Below are positions 8,071-17,609 of a DNA stretch of 64,000 bases, piece by piece. The translations under genes and the position numbers were made by a program. The notes beneath the pieces were generated by a model that made no database searches, was not told where the DNA came from, and worked only from the letters and a program-made list of their open reading frames with translations. How positions within the stretch are numbered: the first letter of the stretch is position 1; each line of letters begins with the position of its first letter. Source of the DNA: Anaerococcus pacaensis 9403502 (GTDB taxonomy: Bacteria > Bacillota > Clostridia > Tissierellales > Peptoniphilaceae); assembly GCA_000308255.3 (NCBI GenBank), contig HG326663.1:1-64000 (forward strand), in the 5' to 3' direction.

Positions 8071-9840
8071 TTAACCAAACAACGCTTCGTTGTTACTATT
8101 ATATAAATTGTAATAGATACCTTTTTTTGCGAGAAGGTCTTTGTGATTGCCTCGCTCTACTATACCATCATAGGTTAAAACTAGGATTTCATCAGCATTT
8201 ATAATGGTTGATAGCCTGTGGGCAATAGTAATTGTTGTCCTACCCTTAGATAATTCTTCTAATGATTTTTGGACAATTGCCTCAGATTTATTATCTAGGG
8301 CACTTGTTGCCTCATCTAAGATAAGAATTGGAGGGTTCTTTAAAAAAACTCTCGCAATAGATAATCTTTGTTTTTGTCCACCAGATAATTTAATCCCGCG
8401 TTCACCAATATAGGTATCAAAACCATAAGGAAGGTCATCGATAAATTCGATAGCACCCGCTAGCTCTGCTGCGCGTCTTATCTCTTCATCTGTAGCATCA
8501 TCCTTGCCGTAGCGGATATTATCTTTGACAGTACCTGAGAATAGGTAAACATCTTGTTGGACGATACCGATATTATCCCTAAGGGATTCGAGTGTAAGAT
8601 CTCTGATATCTACTCCATCGATTTTGATAGATCCCTTGTTGATATCATAAAATCTTGGGATTAGTTTTGATATAGTAGTCTTACCTGCCCCAGATGGACC
8701 TACTAGGGCAATATTTTCCCCTATGTCTACTGAAAAATCTATATCTTCAAGCACCCATGGATCTTCCTCACTAGATTCTGGATATTTGAAATATACATGC
8801 TCAAAATCAATCTTGCCGCGAACATCACCTAATTTGCGAGCATGGTCAAGGTCGAAGATGCTATTATCCATCTCCATTACTTCAACAAATCGAGCAATAC
8901 CTGTTACACCTGCTTCAAATTGATCGGTGAAATTTAAGATTCTTTCAACTGTTGCTACCAGCATATTTAGATACATAGTAAATGCAATAAGTTCACCAGG
9001 ACTAATTCTATCAGTCAAAACGAAAAATCCACCAACAAATATCATAATAGCATACATGATGCCAGCAAAAACTTCAGTAATCATGAAGAATCCTGCCATA
9101 TCATAATATCTGCCGCGTTTGATATCTACAAACTTGTCATTATTTAGGGCAAACTTTTCCTTCTCTACTCCCTCATTGGCAAATGATTTTACAACTGATA
9201 TACCAAGCAAGGTATCTTCTACGCCAGAGTTTATCTCTCCTATTTGTCTCTTTACATCTAATGTCGCTTTTCTAAAGCTTCTTCTTTTACTAGACGAGAA
9301 AATAAACATAAATGGAATTATAGCATAGATTATAAGCGAGAGTTGCCAATTGATTCCAATAAGGACTACGAAAGAAATAATAAGTTTTATAATTCCTACC
9401 AAAATTTCTTCGGGTATATGGTGGGAGAATTCTGTAATATCAAACAGGTCTGTAGTAATCCTACTCATTAATGCACCAATCCTTGCTTCGTTGAAGAATT
9501 CGGTGTCCATAGCTAAGAGATGATTAAAGACATCTTTTCTCATATCTCTTTCAATCTTTGCCCCCATGATGTGGCCTATAGATTGCATGAAATATCTAGC
9601 TACTACTTCTATGGTTTTTGTCACAACATATATAATGCCTACTTTTATAACCCTATTTGCATCTAAAAGTCCAAGCTGAGCCCAGTCTGTCAAATAAGAT
9701 AGCAAGAGCGGCAGGACCAATTGGCTGACTGTGGTAAGGGCTGATGCAAAAAGGTCAGCTGCCAGTATGCCCTTGTAGGGTTTATAATAAGGAATGAATT
9801 TTCCTAATAAATCTTTTGTGTTATAAGATTTCTTTTCCAT
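8071..9840 (-). CDS. ABC exporter, fused membrane and ATPase domains (MdlB/MsbA-like)
   Basis: A 589-residue half-transporter. An N-terminal six-helix exporter domain covers about residues 1-320, and a C-terminal ATPase carries GPSGAGKTT (Walker A), LSGGQKQRLSIAR (signature), ILILDEATSALD (Walker B) and the switch IAHRLSTI. It should work as a homodimer exporting lipid, peptide or drug; the substrate is unknown. An in-frame ATG nine codons upstream is less likely, because AAAGGAGG sits ideally before the ATG at 9840. It appears monocistronic, with a terminator right after its stop. Confidence 0.9.
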   Translation of the reverse strand: MEKKSYNTKDLLGKFIPYYKPYKGILAADLFASALTTVSQLVLPLLLSYLTDWAQLGLLDANRVIKVGIIYVVTKTIEVVARYFMQSIGHIMGAKIERDMRKDVFNHLLAMDTEFFNEARIGALMSRITTDLFDITEFSHHIPEEILVGIIKLIISFVVLIGINWQLSLIIYAIIPFMFIFSSSKRRSFRKATLDVKRQIGEINSGVEDTLLGISVVKSFANEGVEKEKFALNNDKFVDIKRGRYYDMAGFFMITEVFAGIMYAIMIFVGGFFVLTDRISPGELIAFTMYLNMLVATVERILNFTDQFEAGVTGIARFVEVMEMDNSIFDLDHARKLGDVRGKIDFEHVYFKYPESSEEDPWVLEDIDFSVDIGENIALVGPSGAGKTTISKLIPRFYDINKGSIKIDGVDIRDLTLESLRDNIGIVQQDVYLFSGTVKDNIRYGKDDATDEEIRRAAELAGAIEFIDDLPYGFDTYIGERGIKLSGGQKQRLSIARVFLKNPPILILDEATSALDNKSEAIVQKSLEELSKGRTTITIAHRLSTIINADEILVLTYDGIVERGNHKDLLAKKGIYYNLYNSNNEALFG

Positions 9841-9914
9841 ATATCCTCCTTTATTTAATTTTCGCAATATAAGCTATTTTACTATTATTTTCAAAAAATT
9901 ATAGGCTAAGTTAG

Positions 9915-9943
9915 TTGAATTATTAGTAAAGTTTTGTTATTAT
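9915..9943 (+). promoter_or_regulatory. Promoter of the nfnAB operon
   Basis: TTGAAT at 9915-9920, a 17-bp spacer and TATTAT at 9938-9943 give a near-consensus sigma-A promoter. Transcription would start around 9950, just ahead of the AGGAGG ribosome site of nfnA. Confidence 0.6.
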
Positions 9944-9951
9944 TATAACAG
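9934..9951 (+). promoter_or_regulatory. Rex-like operator over the nfnAB -10 box
   Basis: TTGTTA-N6-TAACAG matches the Clostridial Rex pattern (TTGTTAA-N4-TTAACAA) in the outer half-sites, with one end mismatch and two inner ones. It includes a perfect TGTTAT-TATT-ATAACA inverted repeat and covers the -10 box, so a bound repressor would block initiation. No rex gene lies in the window, so the regulator is inferred. Confidence 0.4.
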
Positions 9952-9960
9952 GAGGAAAGA

Positions 9961-10803
9961 ATGGCTAGAATTATCGAAAAAACAAATCTTAACGAAAATA
10001 CAATTAAATTTGTAGTTAATGCGCCTGAAATAGCTAAACGTGCGCTTCCAGGCCAGTTTATTATATTAAGACTTGATGAAAAAGGCGAAAGAGTACCTTT
10101 CACTATTTCATCTACTGATGAAGAAAATGTAACAATCATCGTTCAAATCGTTGGTGGTACAACCATGAGAATGGATCAGCTTAAAGCTGGTGATGGTTTC
10201 CTAGACTTTGTAGGACCACTTGGTATACCAACAGAACTAGATGAACTTAAAGGCAAAAACGTATGTGTAGTTGGTGGTGGTCTTGGTACTGCTATTGCTT
10301 ATCCACAAGCTAAATACCTACACGATATTGGAGCTAATGTAGATGTTATCATCGGTTTTAGAAATGAAGACCTTATACTTTTAGAAGATGAACTAAAAGA
10401 TGCAAGCCAAAACCTATACATAGCAACTGATGATGGCTCAGCAGGACACCATGGTTTTGTTACTGAAATATTAAAGGAAAATATAGAAGCTGGCAAAACA
10501 TACGACCACGTACTAGCTATTGGTCCAGTTATCATGATGAAAAATGTCGTAGAAGTAGCTCGCCCATACGACATTCCAGTAACAGTATCTATGAACTCTA
10601 TCATGGTAGATGGTACAGGTATGTGCGGATGCTGCAGACTTACAGTAGATGGTGAAATGAGATTTGCCTGTGTAGATGGCCCAGACTTTGACGGCTACAA
10701 GATAGATTTTGAAGAAGCAATGAATAGATCTAGAAACTATATTAATCAAGAACGTGACCACATTTGTAGACTAACAGGGGAGGAAAGAAATGGCCAAATT
10801 TAA
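9961..10803 (+). CDS. nfnA: NADH-dependent ferredoxin-NADP+ oxidoreductase, small subunit (NfnA)
   Basis: A 280-residue flavoprotein of the dihydroorotate dehydrogenase electron-transfer type. It has an N-terminal FAD barrel (RVPFTISS), an NAD-binding middle (VCVVGGGLGTAIAYPQ), and a C-terminal [2Fe-2S] site with GTGMCGCCRLTVDGEMRFAC. With the next gene it forms NfnAB, which couples ferredoxin and NADH to NADP+ by electron bifurcation or confurcation. The downstream gene overlaps by 14 bp, so the subunits are coupled. The pair is often annotated as glutamate synthase or sulfide dehydrogenase subunits. No glutamate-synthase large subunit is present, so Nfn is the better reading. Confidence 0.87.
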   Translation: MARIIEKTNLNENTIKFVVNAPEIAKRALPGQFIILRLDEKGERVPFTISSTDEENVTIIVQIVGGTTMRMDQLKAGDGFLDFVGPLGIPTELDELKGKNVCVVGGGLGTAIAYPQAKYLHDIGANVDVIIGFRNEDLILLEDELKDASQNLYIATDDGSAGHHGFVTEILKENIEAGKTYDHVLAIGPVIMMKNVVEVARPYDIPVTVSMNSIMVDGTGMCGCCRLTVDGEMRFACVDGPDFDGYKIDFEEAMNRSRNYINQERDHICRLTGEERNGQI

Positions 10804-12187
10804 TATGAGTCAAGAAAAGGTGGCAATGCCTGAACAAGACCCTAATGTTAGAAATGCCAATTTTGAAGAGGTAACTCTTGGCTATACACTTGAAATGGCT
10901 CAAGAAGAAGCACTAAGATGCGTACAATGTAAAAATGCACCATGTATGACAGGTTGTCCTGTTTCAGTTCATATACCAGAATTTATCCACCACGTAGTAG
11001 AAGGTGACCTTGATGCAGCTTATGATGCGATTTCTATGACCAACAACCTTCCAGCTATCTGTGGTAGAGTATGCCCACAAGAAGTTCAATGTGAGGGTGT
11101 ATGTACACGTGGTAAAAAAGGTGAATCAGTAGCTATCGGTCGTCTAGAAAGATTTGTAGCTGACTGGCACATGAATAACTCTTACAACAAACCAGTAGAA
11201 GTTACCAGCCAAAATGCCAAAGTAGCTGTAATAGGCTCTGGCCCATCTGGCCTATCTGCTGCAGCAGATTTAGCAAAACTAGGTTACCAAGTAGTAATCT
11301 TTGAAGCTTTCCACACAGCTGGTGGTGTACTAATGTATGGTATCCCAGAATTCAGACTTCCAAAACAATTAGTACAAAAAGAACTTAAAAACGTAATCGG
11401 TCTTGGTGTAAAACTTCAAACTAACACAATAGTTGGTAGAACAATCTCTCTACAAGACCTATTTGATCAAGGCTTTGAAGCTATATATGTATCAACAGGT
11501 GCAGGACTCCCATCCTTCCTAGGTATCCCAGGGGAAAACCTAAATGGTGTATACTCAGCTAACGAATTCTTAACCAGAATCAACCTAATGAAAGCATACA
11601 AATTCCCAGAATACGACACACCAGTACAAGTTGGTAAAAAAGTATGTGTAGTAGGTGGTGGTAACGTAGCGATGGATGCTGCAAGATCTGCTAAGCGTCT
11701 AGGTGCTGATGTAACAGTAGTATACAGACGTAGTTTCGAAGAAATGCCAGCTCGTATAGAAGAAAGTCACCATGCTCGTGAAGAAGGCATCAACTTCCTA
11801 AATCTACACAACCCAGTAGAAATACTAGGCGAAGATGGTTGGGTAAAAGCTGTTAAAGTAGAAAAAATGGAACTAGGTGAACCAGACAAATCAGGTCGTC
11901 GTCGTCCAATCCCTACAGGGGAATATGAAGAAGTACCATTTGACTCTGTAGTAATATCAATCGGCCAATCACCAAACCCACTTATCAAACAAACTAATCC
12001 AGATATCGAAACTGAAGACTGGGGTGGTATTATCATCAACGAAGATACAACCATGACTACAAAAGATGGTGTATTTGCTGGTGGGGACGCTGTAAGTGGT
12101 GCTGCTACAGTAATTCTAGCCATGGGTGCTGGTAAAAAAGCTGCAGAAAATATTGATAAATATATTAAAGAAAAAAGAAATAAGTAA
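10790..12187 (+). CDS. nfnB: NADH-dependent ferredoxin-NADP+ oxidoreductase, large subunit (NfnB, GltA-like)
   Basis: A 465-residue FAD/[4Fe-4S] protein. The N-terminal cluster domain holds CVQCKNAPCMTGCP and, further on, CGRVCPQEVQCEGVC. An FAD-binding GSGPSGLSAAADLA and an NADP(H)-binding VVGGGNVAMDAARSAKRLG follow, and the C-terminus has the family's GDAVSGAATVILAMGAGKKAA. It receives and splits electrons in the Nfn complex. In a glycine-reducing anaerobe this can supply NADPH from reduced ferredoxin. Strong codon preference, shared with grd and nfnA, suggests high expression. A terminator follows at 12356. Confidence 0.9.
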   Translation: MAKFNMSQEKVAMPEQDPNVRNANFEEVTLGYTLEMAQEEALRCVQCKNAPCMTGCPVSVHIPEFIHHVVEGDLDAAYDAISMTNNLPAICGRVCPQEVQCEGVCTRGKKGESVAIGRLERFVADWHMNNSYNKPVEVTSQNAKVAVIGSGPSGLSAAADLAKLGYQVVIFEAFHTAGGVLMYGIPEFRLPKQLVQKELKNVIGLGVKLQTNTIVGRTISLQDLFDQGFEAIYVSTGAGLPSFLGIPGENLNGVYSANEFLTRINLMKAYKFPEYDTPVQVGKKVCVVGGGNVAMDAARSAKRLGADVTVVYRRSFEEMPARIEESHHAREEGINFLNLHNPVEILGEDGWVKAVKVEKMELGEPDKSGRRRPIPTGEYEEVPFDSVVISIGQSPNPLIKQTNPDIETEDWGGIIINEDTTMTTKDGVFAGGDAVSGAATVILAMGAGKKAAENIDKYIKEKRNK

Positions 12188-12394
12188 TTGGATTTCATAA
12201 TAAGAAATCTTAAAAGTATCTTAATTTTTTCTGGCATAATGATTTTTGTAAGTGGAGTTTTGAGACAAAAAGATGATAAGAACAGTAAGATCTTAAAAAT
12301 CTTTGGAGCTTTAATCCTTTATTGCTTGCATTATTATGTTCACAAAATAAATAAGCCCTCCGATATTTCGGAGGGTTTTAAAATGCATATTTAG
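12188..12394 (+). CDS. Doubtful 68-residue membrane peptide
   Basis: An open frame opens with TTG directly after the nfnB stop and runs 68 codons. It would encode two hydrophobic segments (SILIFSGIMIFVSGVL and ILKIFGALILYCLHYY) with a charged loop between. No ribosome site is visible and the frame runs through the operon terminator, both against a real gene. The clear two-helix pattern is the only support. Confidence 0.22.
   Translation: MDFIIRNLKSILIFSGIMIFVSGVLRQKDDKNSKILKIFGALILYCLHYYVHKINKPSDISEGFKMHI
12356..12379. terminator. Terminator between nfnB and the aldo/keto reductase gene
   Basis: CCCTCCGA-TATT-TCGGAGGG makes a perfect 8-bp stem followed by TTTTAAA. It ends nfnAB transcription and could serve the convergent aldo/keto reductase gene as well. 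Confidence 0.75.
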
Positions 12395-13230
12395 TCCATG
12401 TTACGGGCTTCATCAAGCCACTTTTTATCTTCTGGATCATTTGAATATCTCTTTTTCTGATCAAGACTTGCTAGTGCATGCATATCAACTTCTTCTAAGT
12501 CAAAATCAAATAAAGCAATATTTTCTCTAATCCTATCTGGTGTTATTGATTTTACAATTGGCATAGACCCACGTTCTATATGCCATTTCAAAACTATTTG
12601 GGCAGGGGTTCTGCTATACTTATCAGCTAGTTCACTTAGGATTTCTTCACCTAATAAATCTTCTTTGCCTCGAGCTATAGGACTCCATGGTTGGTGGAGA
12701 ATATTATTTTCTTTTAAGAAATTTACTGTATCCTTATCTTGTAGGTGGAGGTGGCTTTCTAGTTGGTCAAGGACTGGCATTACTCCTGTTTCAAGTAACT
12801 CAGCCATTTGACTTATACTAAAGTTACATACACCAATAGATTTTACGATGCCTTGCTCTTTATAGTCGTCAAATACTTTCCAAGCCTCTTTAAAGTTCTC
12901 CCCATACCAGTGAATAAGTAAGACATCAATATAATCACTATCAAGGTCAGCAAGTGAATCATCGATGGATTTTTTGCATTTATCAGTATCGAAAGAATTT
13001 GGCCAAACCTTTGTCGCTATTTGGTAGTCATCTCTTTTTTTGCCAGATTCCTTTAAATACTTACCTAAAATTTTTTCGTTATTATAAAACTTCGCTGTAT
13101 CAAAATATGTGAAGCCCGCCTCAAGCGCAGCCTCAATAGCCCTATCCATATCAGCTGCTTCAGTTATCTTATATGTGCCAAAACCTATAGCAGGTACTTT
13201 GTTTCCGTCATTTAAGTCATAATATTTCAT
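12391..13230 (-). CDS. Aldo/keto reductase (AKR5-like)
   Basis: A 279-residue TIM-barrel oxidoreductase using NADPH to reduce aldehydes or ketones. It has the family opening (GFGTYKI), the catalytic Asp/Tyr pair in FDTAKFYNNEKILG, the Lys in YQIATKVWP, the His in VLLIHWYG, and the cofactor-binding KSITPDRIRENIALFDF near the C-terminus. GGAGG precedes the ATG well. It is single-gene, divergent from the SDR gene and convergent with nfnAB. The substrate is unknown; the 2,5-diketo-gluconate or glyoxal reductase subfamilies are possible. Confidence 0.88.
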   Translation of the reverse strand: MKYYDLNDGNKVPAIGFGTYKITEAADMDRAIEAALEAGFTYFDTAKFYNNEKILGKYLKESGKKRDDYQIATKVWPNSFDTDKCKKSIDDSLADLDSDYIDVLLIHWYGENFKEAWKVFDDYKEQGIVKSIGVCNFSISQMAELLETGVMPVLDQLESHLHLQDKDTVNFLKENNILHQPWSPIARGKEDLLGEEILSELADKYSRTPAQIVLKWHIERGSMPIVKSITPDRIRENIALFDFDLEEVDMHALASLDQKKRYSNDPEDKKWLDEARNMD

Positions 13231-13275
13231 AATATTTCCTCCAGGATTTCTTATTCTCTTTATACCCTCTTATGC

Positions 13276-13281
13276 TATAAT
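13276..13281 (+). promoter_or_regulatory. -10 box placing the SDR mRNA start at its ATG
   Basis: TATAAT ends 6 bp before the ATG at 13288, so the predicted transcript begins at or within a base of the start codon. The -35 region is weak. No ribosome site is present. Confidence 0.5.
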
Positions 13282-13287
13282 GATACT

Positions 13288-14016
13288 ATGAAAACAGTAT
13301 TAATAACAGGGTCTTCGAGGGGCATAGGTGCTGCCATAGCCAGAAGACTAAATGATGAATATAAAATAGTATTAAATTATAAAAACAGTAAGGATGCTGC
13401 CTTTGATTTGCTTTATGAACTAAGGGAGGCCAATCCAAATGTGATAGCCATAAAGGCCGATGTGTCAGACGAAGATGACGTCAATATGATGTTTGAAGTA
13501 GCTGAGAAAAACTTCGGTCATGTGGATATACTTATAAATAATGCTGGCATATCGCACTTCTCGCTCATACAAGATATCGACTTTGACACTTGGAAAAATG
13601 TCATAAACACCAATCTGAATTCAGTTTTCCTAAATTCTAAGCGAGCTATCCCCTCTATGATTAGAAACGAATATGGTGTCATCATAAATATGAGTTCTAT
13701 TTGGGGAGACTTCGGCGCTAGTATGGAGGCTCTTTATTCGACTAGCAAGGGTGGGATAAATACTTTCACCAAGGCCATGGCCAAGGAGCTAGCCCCTTCG
13801 GGCATTCGTGTCAATGCCATTGCCCCTGGAATGGTTGATACGGACCTTATGCGAAATGACTTTACAGATAGTGAGCTAGAAGATTTAAAAAATGAAGTAT
13901 CTACAGGCCGCTTTGCCAAACCAGAGGAGATAGCAGGCCTTGTCCGATATCTGATATCTGATGAGGCAAGCTACATTACCGGAGATATTATCCACATTAA
14001 TGGAGGTTTCTATTAA
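13288..14016 (+). CDS. Short-chain dehydrogenase/reductase (FabG-like)
   Basis: A 242-residue classical SDR. It has the cofactor loop GSSRGIGAA, the structural NNAG, a Ser in MSSIWGDF, and the catalytic Tyr-x3-Lys in YSTSKGG. The C-terminus (YLISDEASYITGDIIHINGGFY) is typical of 3-oxoacyl-ACP reductases. FabG activity is possible, but no fatty-acid synthesis genes are adjacent, so another ketone or alcohol substrate is equally likely. The mRNA looks leaderless (see the -10 entry), unlike nearly every other gene here. A terminator follows at 14020. Confidence 0.85.
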   Translation: MKTVLITGSSRGIGAAIARRLNDEYKIVLNYKNSKDAAFDLLYELREANPNVIAIKADVSDEDDVNMMFEVAEKNFGHVDILINNAGISHFSLIQDIDFDTWKNVINTNLNSVFLNSKRAIPSMIRNEYGVIINMSSIWGDFGASMEALYSTSKGGINTFTKAMAKELAPSGIRVNAIAPGMVDTDLMRNDFTDSELEDLKNEVSTGRFAKPEEIAGLVRYLISDEASYITGDIIHINGGFY

Positions 14017-14019
14017 AAT

Positions 14020-14044
14020 AGCACTTGAGATATCCCCAAGTGCT
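14020..14044. terminator. Bidirectional terminator between the SDR gene and addA
   Basis: AGCACTTG / CAAGTGCT, an 8-bp stem with a 9-nt loop, is flanked by A-rich sequence on one side and TATTTTAAT on the other. It can serve the convergent SDR and addA transcripts. Confidence 0.7.
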
Positions 14045-14048
14045 TATT

Positions 14049-17000
14049 TTAATAATAAGTAAATTCTTTGAAATTGTACCAATAAATTATTGATTCTTTT
14101 ACTTCTTTACCGCCCTTAGATTTCATAATAGCTTCCTTATATCTAGCTAGCTGGTCCTTGTAGGCATCAAGTCTTTTTTCCTTGTCTGTTTTGAAATCTA
14201 GGAGTATGAAGTGGTCATCATATTCAAACATTAGGTCAATCTGCCCGTCGATATAATAAAAGTCATCATCCGCCTCGCCATACTCATACTTCATCAAGAA
14301 TGATTCTTCATTGATGATAGCTTTGGCACCTTCGCTCAGTTTCTTAACTACAGCGCTTTGATAGAAATACAAAAGCTTATCAATTTCTATCAGGTCTACC
14401 TCGTCTTGGCTTAGCTTATAATTTGCTATGAGATTATCAAGTTCTTCTGCTAATTCTTCTTCTGTATAGTATCTCACAGGCACATTTTGGAATACCTTGT
14501 GGATGATAGTACCCCTTTCCATTGGCCTGTACTCGATCCTTTCTGTTAGAAAATCTGGTTTTCTAATGTCAAAGTCTGGGATATAGGCATAATATTGACC
14601 TTCTCTACCATCATCATCAACTTGCTTATTAAAGTTTTTAGAAATTTCTGTTACCGTGCGCTTGATAGAGTCGGTGGTTGCATTTTCATAGGTATAAGGC
14701 TTATAGTATTCACTAAGTTTATCATAATAAGAGAGTTTCATCTCTGTCTTTAAGATATCATCTATCTTATTCGTCCCCTTATCCTCACCTATATCATCTG
14801 AAAGTAAGTTGATTTTAACAATATTACCTAATTCACTTGTAGTGTAGGTAGATTCATCTGAAGATTTTAAACCAGCATCATTTAGTGCTTTTATTATCCA
14901 CTCGCTGTGAGAATTTAAATCTAGATAATCTTTGCTAGCTACCTTTTCGAGGGTACTATTAAAGTCCTCTAGCTCTTGGGATATTACTAGCTTATTTTCG
15001 GCCCTAGTGAGGGCTACATATAGGATACGCATTTCTTCTCTGAGGTTTTCTTCACGGAGCCTATTTATAATCAGAGAATAATTGATCGATGGAACTTTTA
15101 CCATGAGCTCTTCATCTATGATCCTAAAGCCAAATCCGATGGCTGGGTGGAAGGCGTAGGATTTTTTGACCTCTTGGATATCCATTTCTTTCTCAGCATT
15201 GGCAAGGATTATAGCCTTGCTCTCGAGTCCCTTGGACTTGTGGACTGTCATGATGCGGACGAAGTTTTCATTGTCGGTAAGGCCGCGTGCAGAAAGGTCG
15301 TTGGTATTGTTGCGCTCTAGGTCATCGTAATATTTTAAGAATCCAAACAAGCCATTTTCATTGGCCTCATCAAAGTCTGCCATCATTTCAATAACATTTT
15401 CTACATTGCTAATTCGCTCATCTGCCCTATCGCGGGCTCTCAGGAAATTGTAATATCCGGTATTTTCAAAGATATAAGAGCCAAATTCTGCTAAATCCAT
15501 GAGATTTGACTCATACCTAAGTTGGTCAAATTTGGTTATAAAATCACTCACCCTATTTGAGAGGTCTTCGTCATAGAATTCTCTGACATTTTTCTTGTAT
15601 TCATTAAGTCTCTCATCATCATAGGTCCAAGAGTACTCATCAAAGGCCTTATAAAAATTCCTATTTGGACCAAAAAGCCTTATCTTTGCTATATCATCTT
15701 CGGTAAAACCAAATATTTCGCTGCGGATGACTGAAAGTAAGGTGATATCATCAAATGGATTGGCCAAATAATTTAAGATATCAATAAAGAAATTTACTTC
15801 CACACTTTTTATATCTGGGTTTATAATTTCATTTACTACAGGTATACCAGCATCTCTTAGGGCATTTTCATAAAGGTGGGCTTTACCGCGGGCTCCTCTA
15901 AGTAGTATTAAGATATCCTTGTACTGGTAATCATATTCTACAATCTTTTCTTCATCCCCATCCTTTTCAGCTACCTTATATAAAGAGTTTTCAACTAAAT
16001 CTTTTACCCTGTGGGCTACTGCCTTGTAGGCTAGGTCATCTCTACGAGCCTTTTCTTCAGCTTCTTTGCTACGAGTATTCTTTTTTCTCACTATATCTAG
16101 AACTACTTTGTGGTCAGTATCATCAATATCCTTATAGAAATTGAGCTGGTGGCCGTCTAGATAATCTATACCTGACTGGTCCTTGGTCATAAGCCTTTCG
16201 AAGACATAGTTATTGAAAGTAAGGATGTCTTTTTCAGTCCTAAAGTTTTGTGATAAGTCTATGCGAGTAGAAAGCTCATTTGATGGGCTCTTGTAGCTAT
16301 CAAGCCTATTTATAAATAGCTCTGGATTGGCTCTTCTAAAGCCGTATATAGATTGCTTGACATCGCCTACGAAAAATAGGTTGTCGGATCTGCTGATTTT
16401 CTCTACTATATAGTTTTGTGTATCATTGGCATCTTGATATTCATCAAAGAATATATAGGCAAATTGGTCTCTGATTTGCTCTAGGGTGTTATTGTCGGAA
16501 TTATTGATAAGTTCTACAAAGCGATGCTCCAAGTCATTAAAATCTAGACCTGATATCTCATCCTTTTTCGCCCTATAGATTTCTTCAAATTCATCTACAA
16601 GCTTAGCAAGTTCTTTAAGTATCGCCTCTTCTTTTTCTTCAAACTTCTTATAGACTTCAGATTTAGTTGGGCTTATCTTTACACTGATTTCTGATAATTT
16701 CGACTTGATATTATTGCGGGCAGTTTGTATGTCACCATAGCTATTCTTATCAGGCTTCTCACCCTTAAAGGATCTAAGGTCTGCAAAATAAACTTTCGCT
16801 GTATCATCAATAAATTCATCCCAGCTATCATCAGTAATAGCTGCCCATTCCACCTTTTTATAAGCTTTTTTGATATCTTCCATTTCCAAAGAAAAGAAAT
16901 CTTTTAGTTCATCATAGCCTATAAAGAGTTCAGATTTTAAAAATTCATCGATATCTTCTATTAGCTTGTCATATTCATCTTTGATATACATCCTATAATC

Positions 17001-17609
17001 ATCTATAGATGAGCTTGGGTTAAAATATATTTCCTTGGCCTGGTCTGGGTATATCTGATCCATGATTTTATCGTAGGCATAGCTTACTACATATTTGGCA
17101 TTCTCATCATCTCGAGTTTTTGAAAAATTGTTGATAAAAAGGCGAAAGTTTTCGGTGAGATTTTCATATCTATAGTCAAAAAGTTCATCGAGAGTATCAG
17201 ACTTTAATATCTTAGACTTTCTATCATCTAGGATTTTGAAGTTTGGAGATATGCCAGCTTCATAAAAATTCTCTCTTAGCATGTCAGCACAAAAGGCGTG
17301 GAGGGTCTCTATGTGGGTAGTCCTTAGCTTTTTGACCTGATCTCTGAGATGGCTAGCATTAGCTGCGTTATTAGCGATAGCCTCCTTGTAGACTTTCTCG
17401 AGATTTGTTTGAATCCTTCCCTTCATTTCAGTGCTGGCCTTGTTGGTGAAGGTTACTATGAGCATCGAGTCAATATCTGCGCCTTCTGCTACAAGTTCAA
17501 TTATCCTATCGACTAGGACCTTAGTCTTACCAGACCCTGCCGCAGCTGAAACTATGATATTTTTATTTCGTTCATCAACTATCCTCTGTTGGTCTTCTGT
17601 TCTACTCAT
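14049..17609 (-). CDS. addA: ATP-dependent helicase/nuclease subunit A (AddA)
   Basis: A 1186-residue UvrD-family helicase with a C-terminal RecB-type nuclease, the motor of the AddAB enzyme that resects double-strand breaks. Helicase motif I is SAAAGSGKTKVLVDRI near residues 21-36, motif II is FIFFDEYQDAND, motif III is VGDVKQSIYGFR, and motif VI is RILYVALTRAENKL. The nuclease site is GQIDLMFEYDDHFILLDFKTDK. Its start overlaps the addB stop by 8 bp. Length is normal. Because AddB lacks Walker A, AddA should be the only ATPase of the complex. Confidence 0.95.
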   Translation of the reverse strand: MSRTEDQQRIVDERNKNIIVSAAAGSGKTKVLVDRIIELVAEGADIDSMLIVTFTNKASTEMKGRIQTNLEKVYKEAIANNAANASHLRDQVKKLRTTHIETLHAFCADMLRENFYEAGISPNFKILDDRKSKILKSDTLDELFDYRYENLTENFRLFINNFSKTRDDENAKYVVSYAYDKIMDQIYPDQAKEIYFNPSSSIDDYRMYIKDEYDKLIEDIDEFLKSELFIGYDELKDFFSLEMEDIKKAYKKVEWAAITDDSWDEFIDDTAKVYFADLRSFKGEKPDKNSYGDIQTARNNIKSKLSEISVKISPTKSEVYKKFEEKEEAILKELAKLVDEFEEIYRAKKDEISGLDFNDLEHRFVELINNSDNNTLEQIRDQFAYIFFDEYQDANDTQNYIVEKISRSDNLFFVGDVKQSIYGFRRANPELFINRLDSYKSPSNELSTRIDLSQNFRTEKDILTFNNYVFERLMTKDQSGIDYLDGHQLNFYKDIDDTDHKVVLDIVRKKNTRSKEAEEKARRDDLAYKAVAHRVKDLVENSLYKVAEKDGDEEKIVEYDYQYKDILILLRGARGKAHLYENALRDAGIPVVNEIINPDIKSVEVNFFIDILNYLANPFDDITLLSVIRSEIFGFTEDDIAKIRLFGPNRNFYKAFDEYSWTYDDERLNEYKKNVREFYDEDLSNRVSDFITKFDQLRYESNLMDLAEFGSYIFENTGYYNFLRARDRADERISNVENVIEMMADFDEANENGLFGFLKYYDDLERNNTNDLSARGLTDNENFVRIMTVHKSKGLESKAIILANAEKEMDIQEVKKSYAFHPAIGFGFRIIDEELMVKVPSINYSLIINRLREENLREEMRILYVALTRAENKLVISQELEDFNSTLEKVASKDYLDLNSHSEWIIKALNDAGLKSSDESTYTTSELGNIVKINLLSDDIGEDKGTNKIDDILKTEMKLSYYDKLSEYYKPYTYENATTDSIKRTVTEISKNFNKQVDDDGREGQYYAYIPDFDIRKPDFLTERIEYRPMERGTIIHKVFQNVPVRYYTEEELAEELDNLIANYKLSQDEVDLIEIDKLLYFYQSAVVKKLSEGAKAIINEESFLMKYEYGEADDDFYYIDGQIDLMFEYDDHFILLDFKTDKEKRLDAYKDQLARYKEAIMKSKGGKEVKESIIYWYNFKEFTYY

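Noticed and set aside
9961-12187. Glutamate synthase operon
   Set aside because: Both subunits resemble the glutamate synthase small subunit and its partner reductase, but no amidotransferase or FMN large subunit is present; NfnAB fits better.
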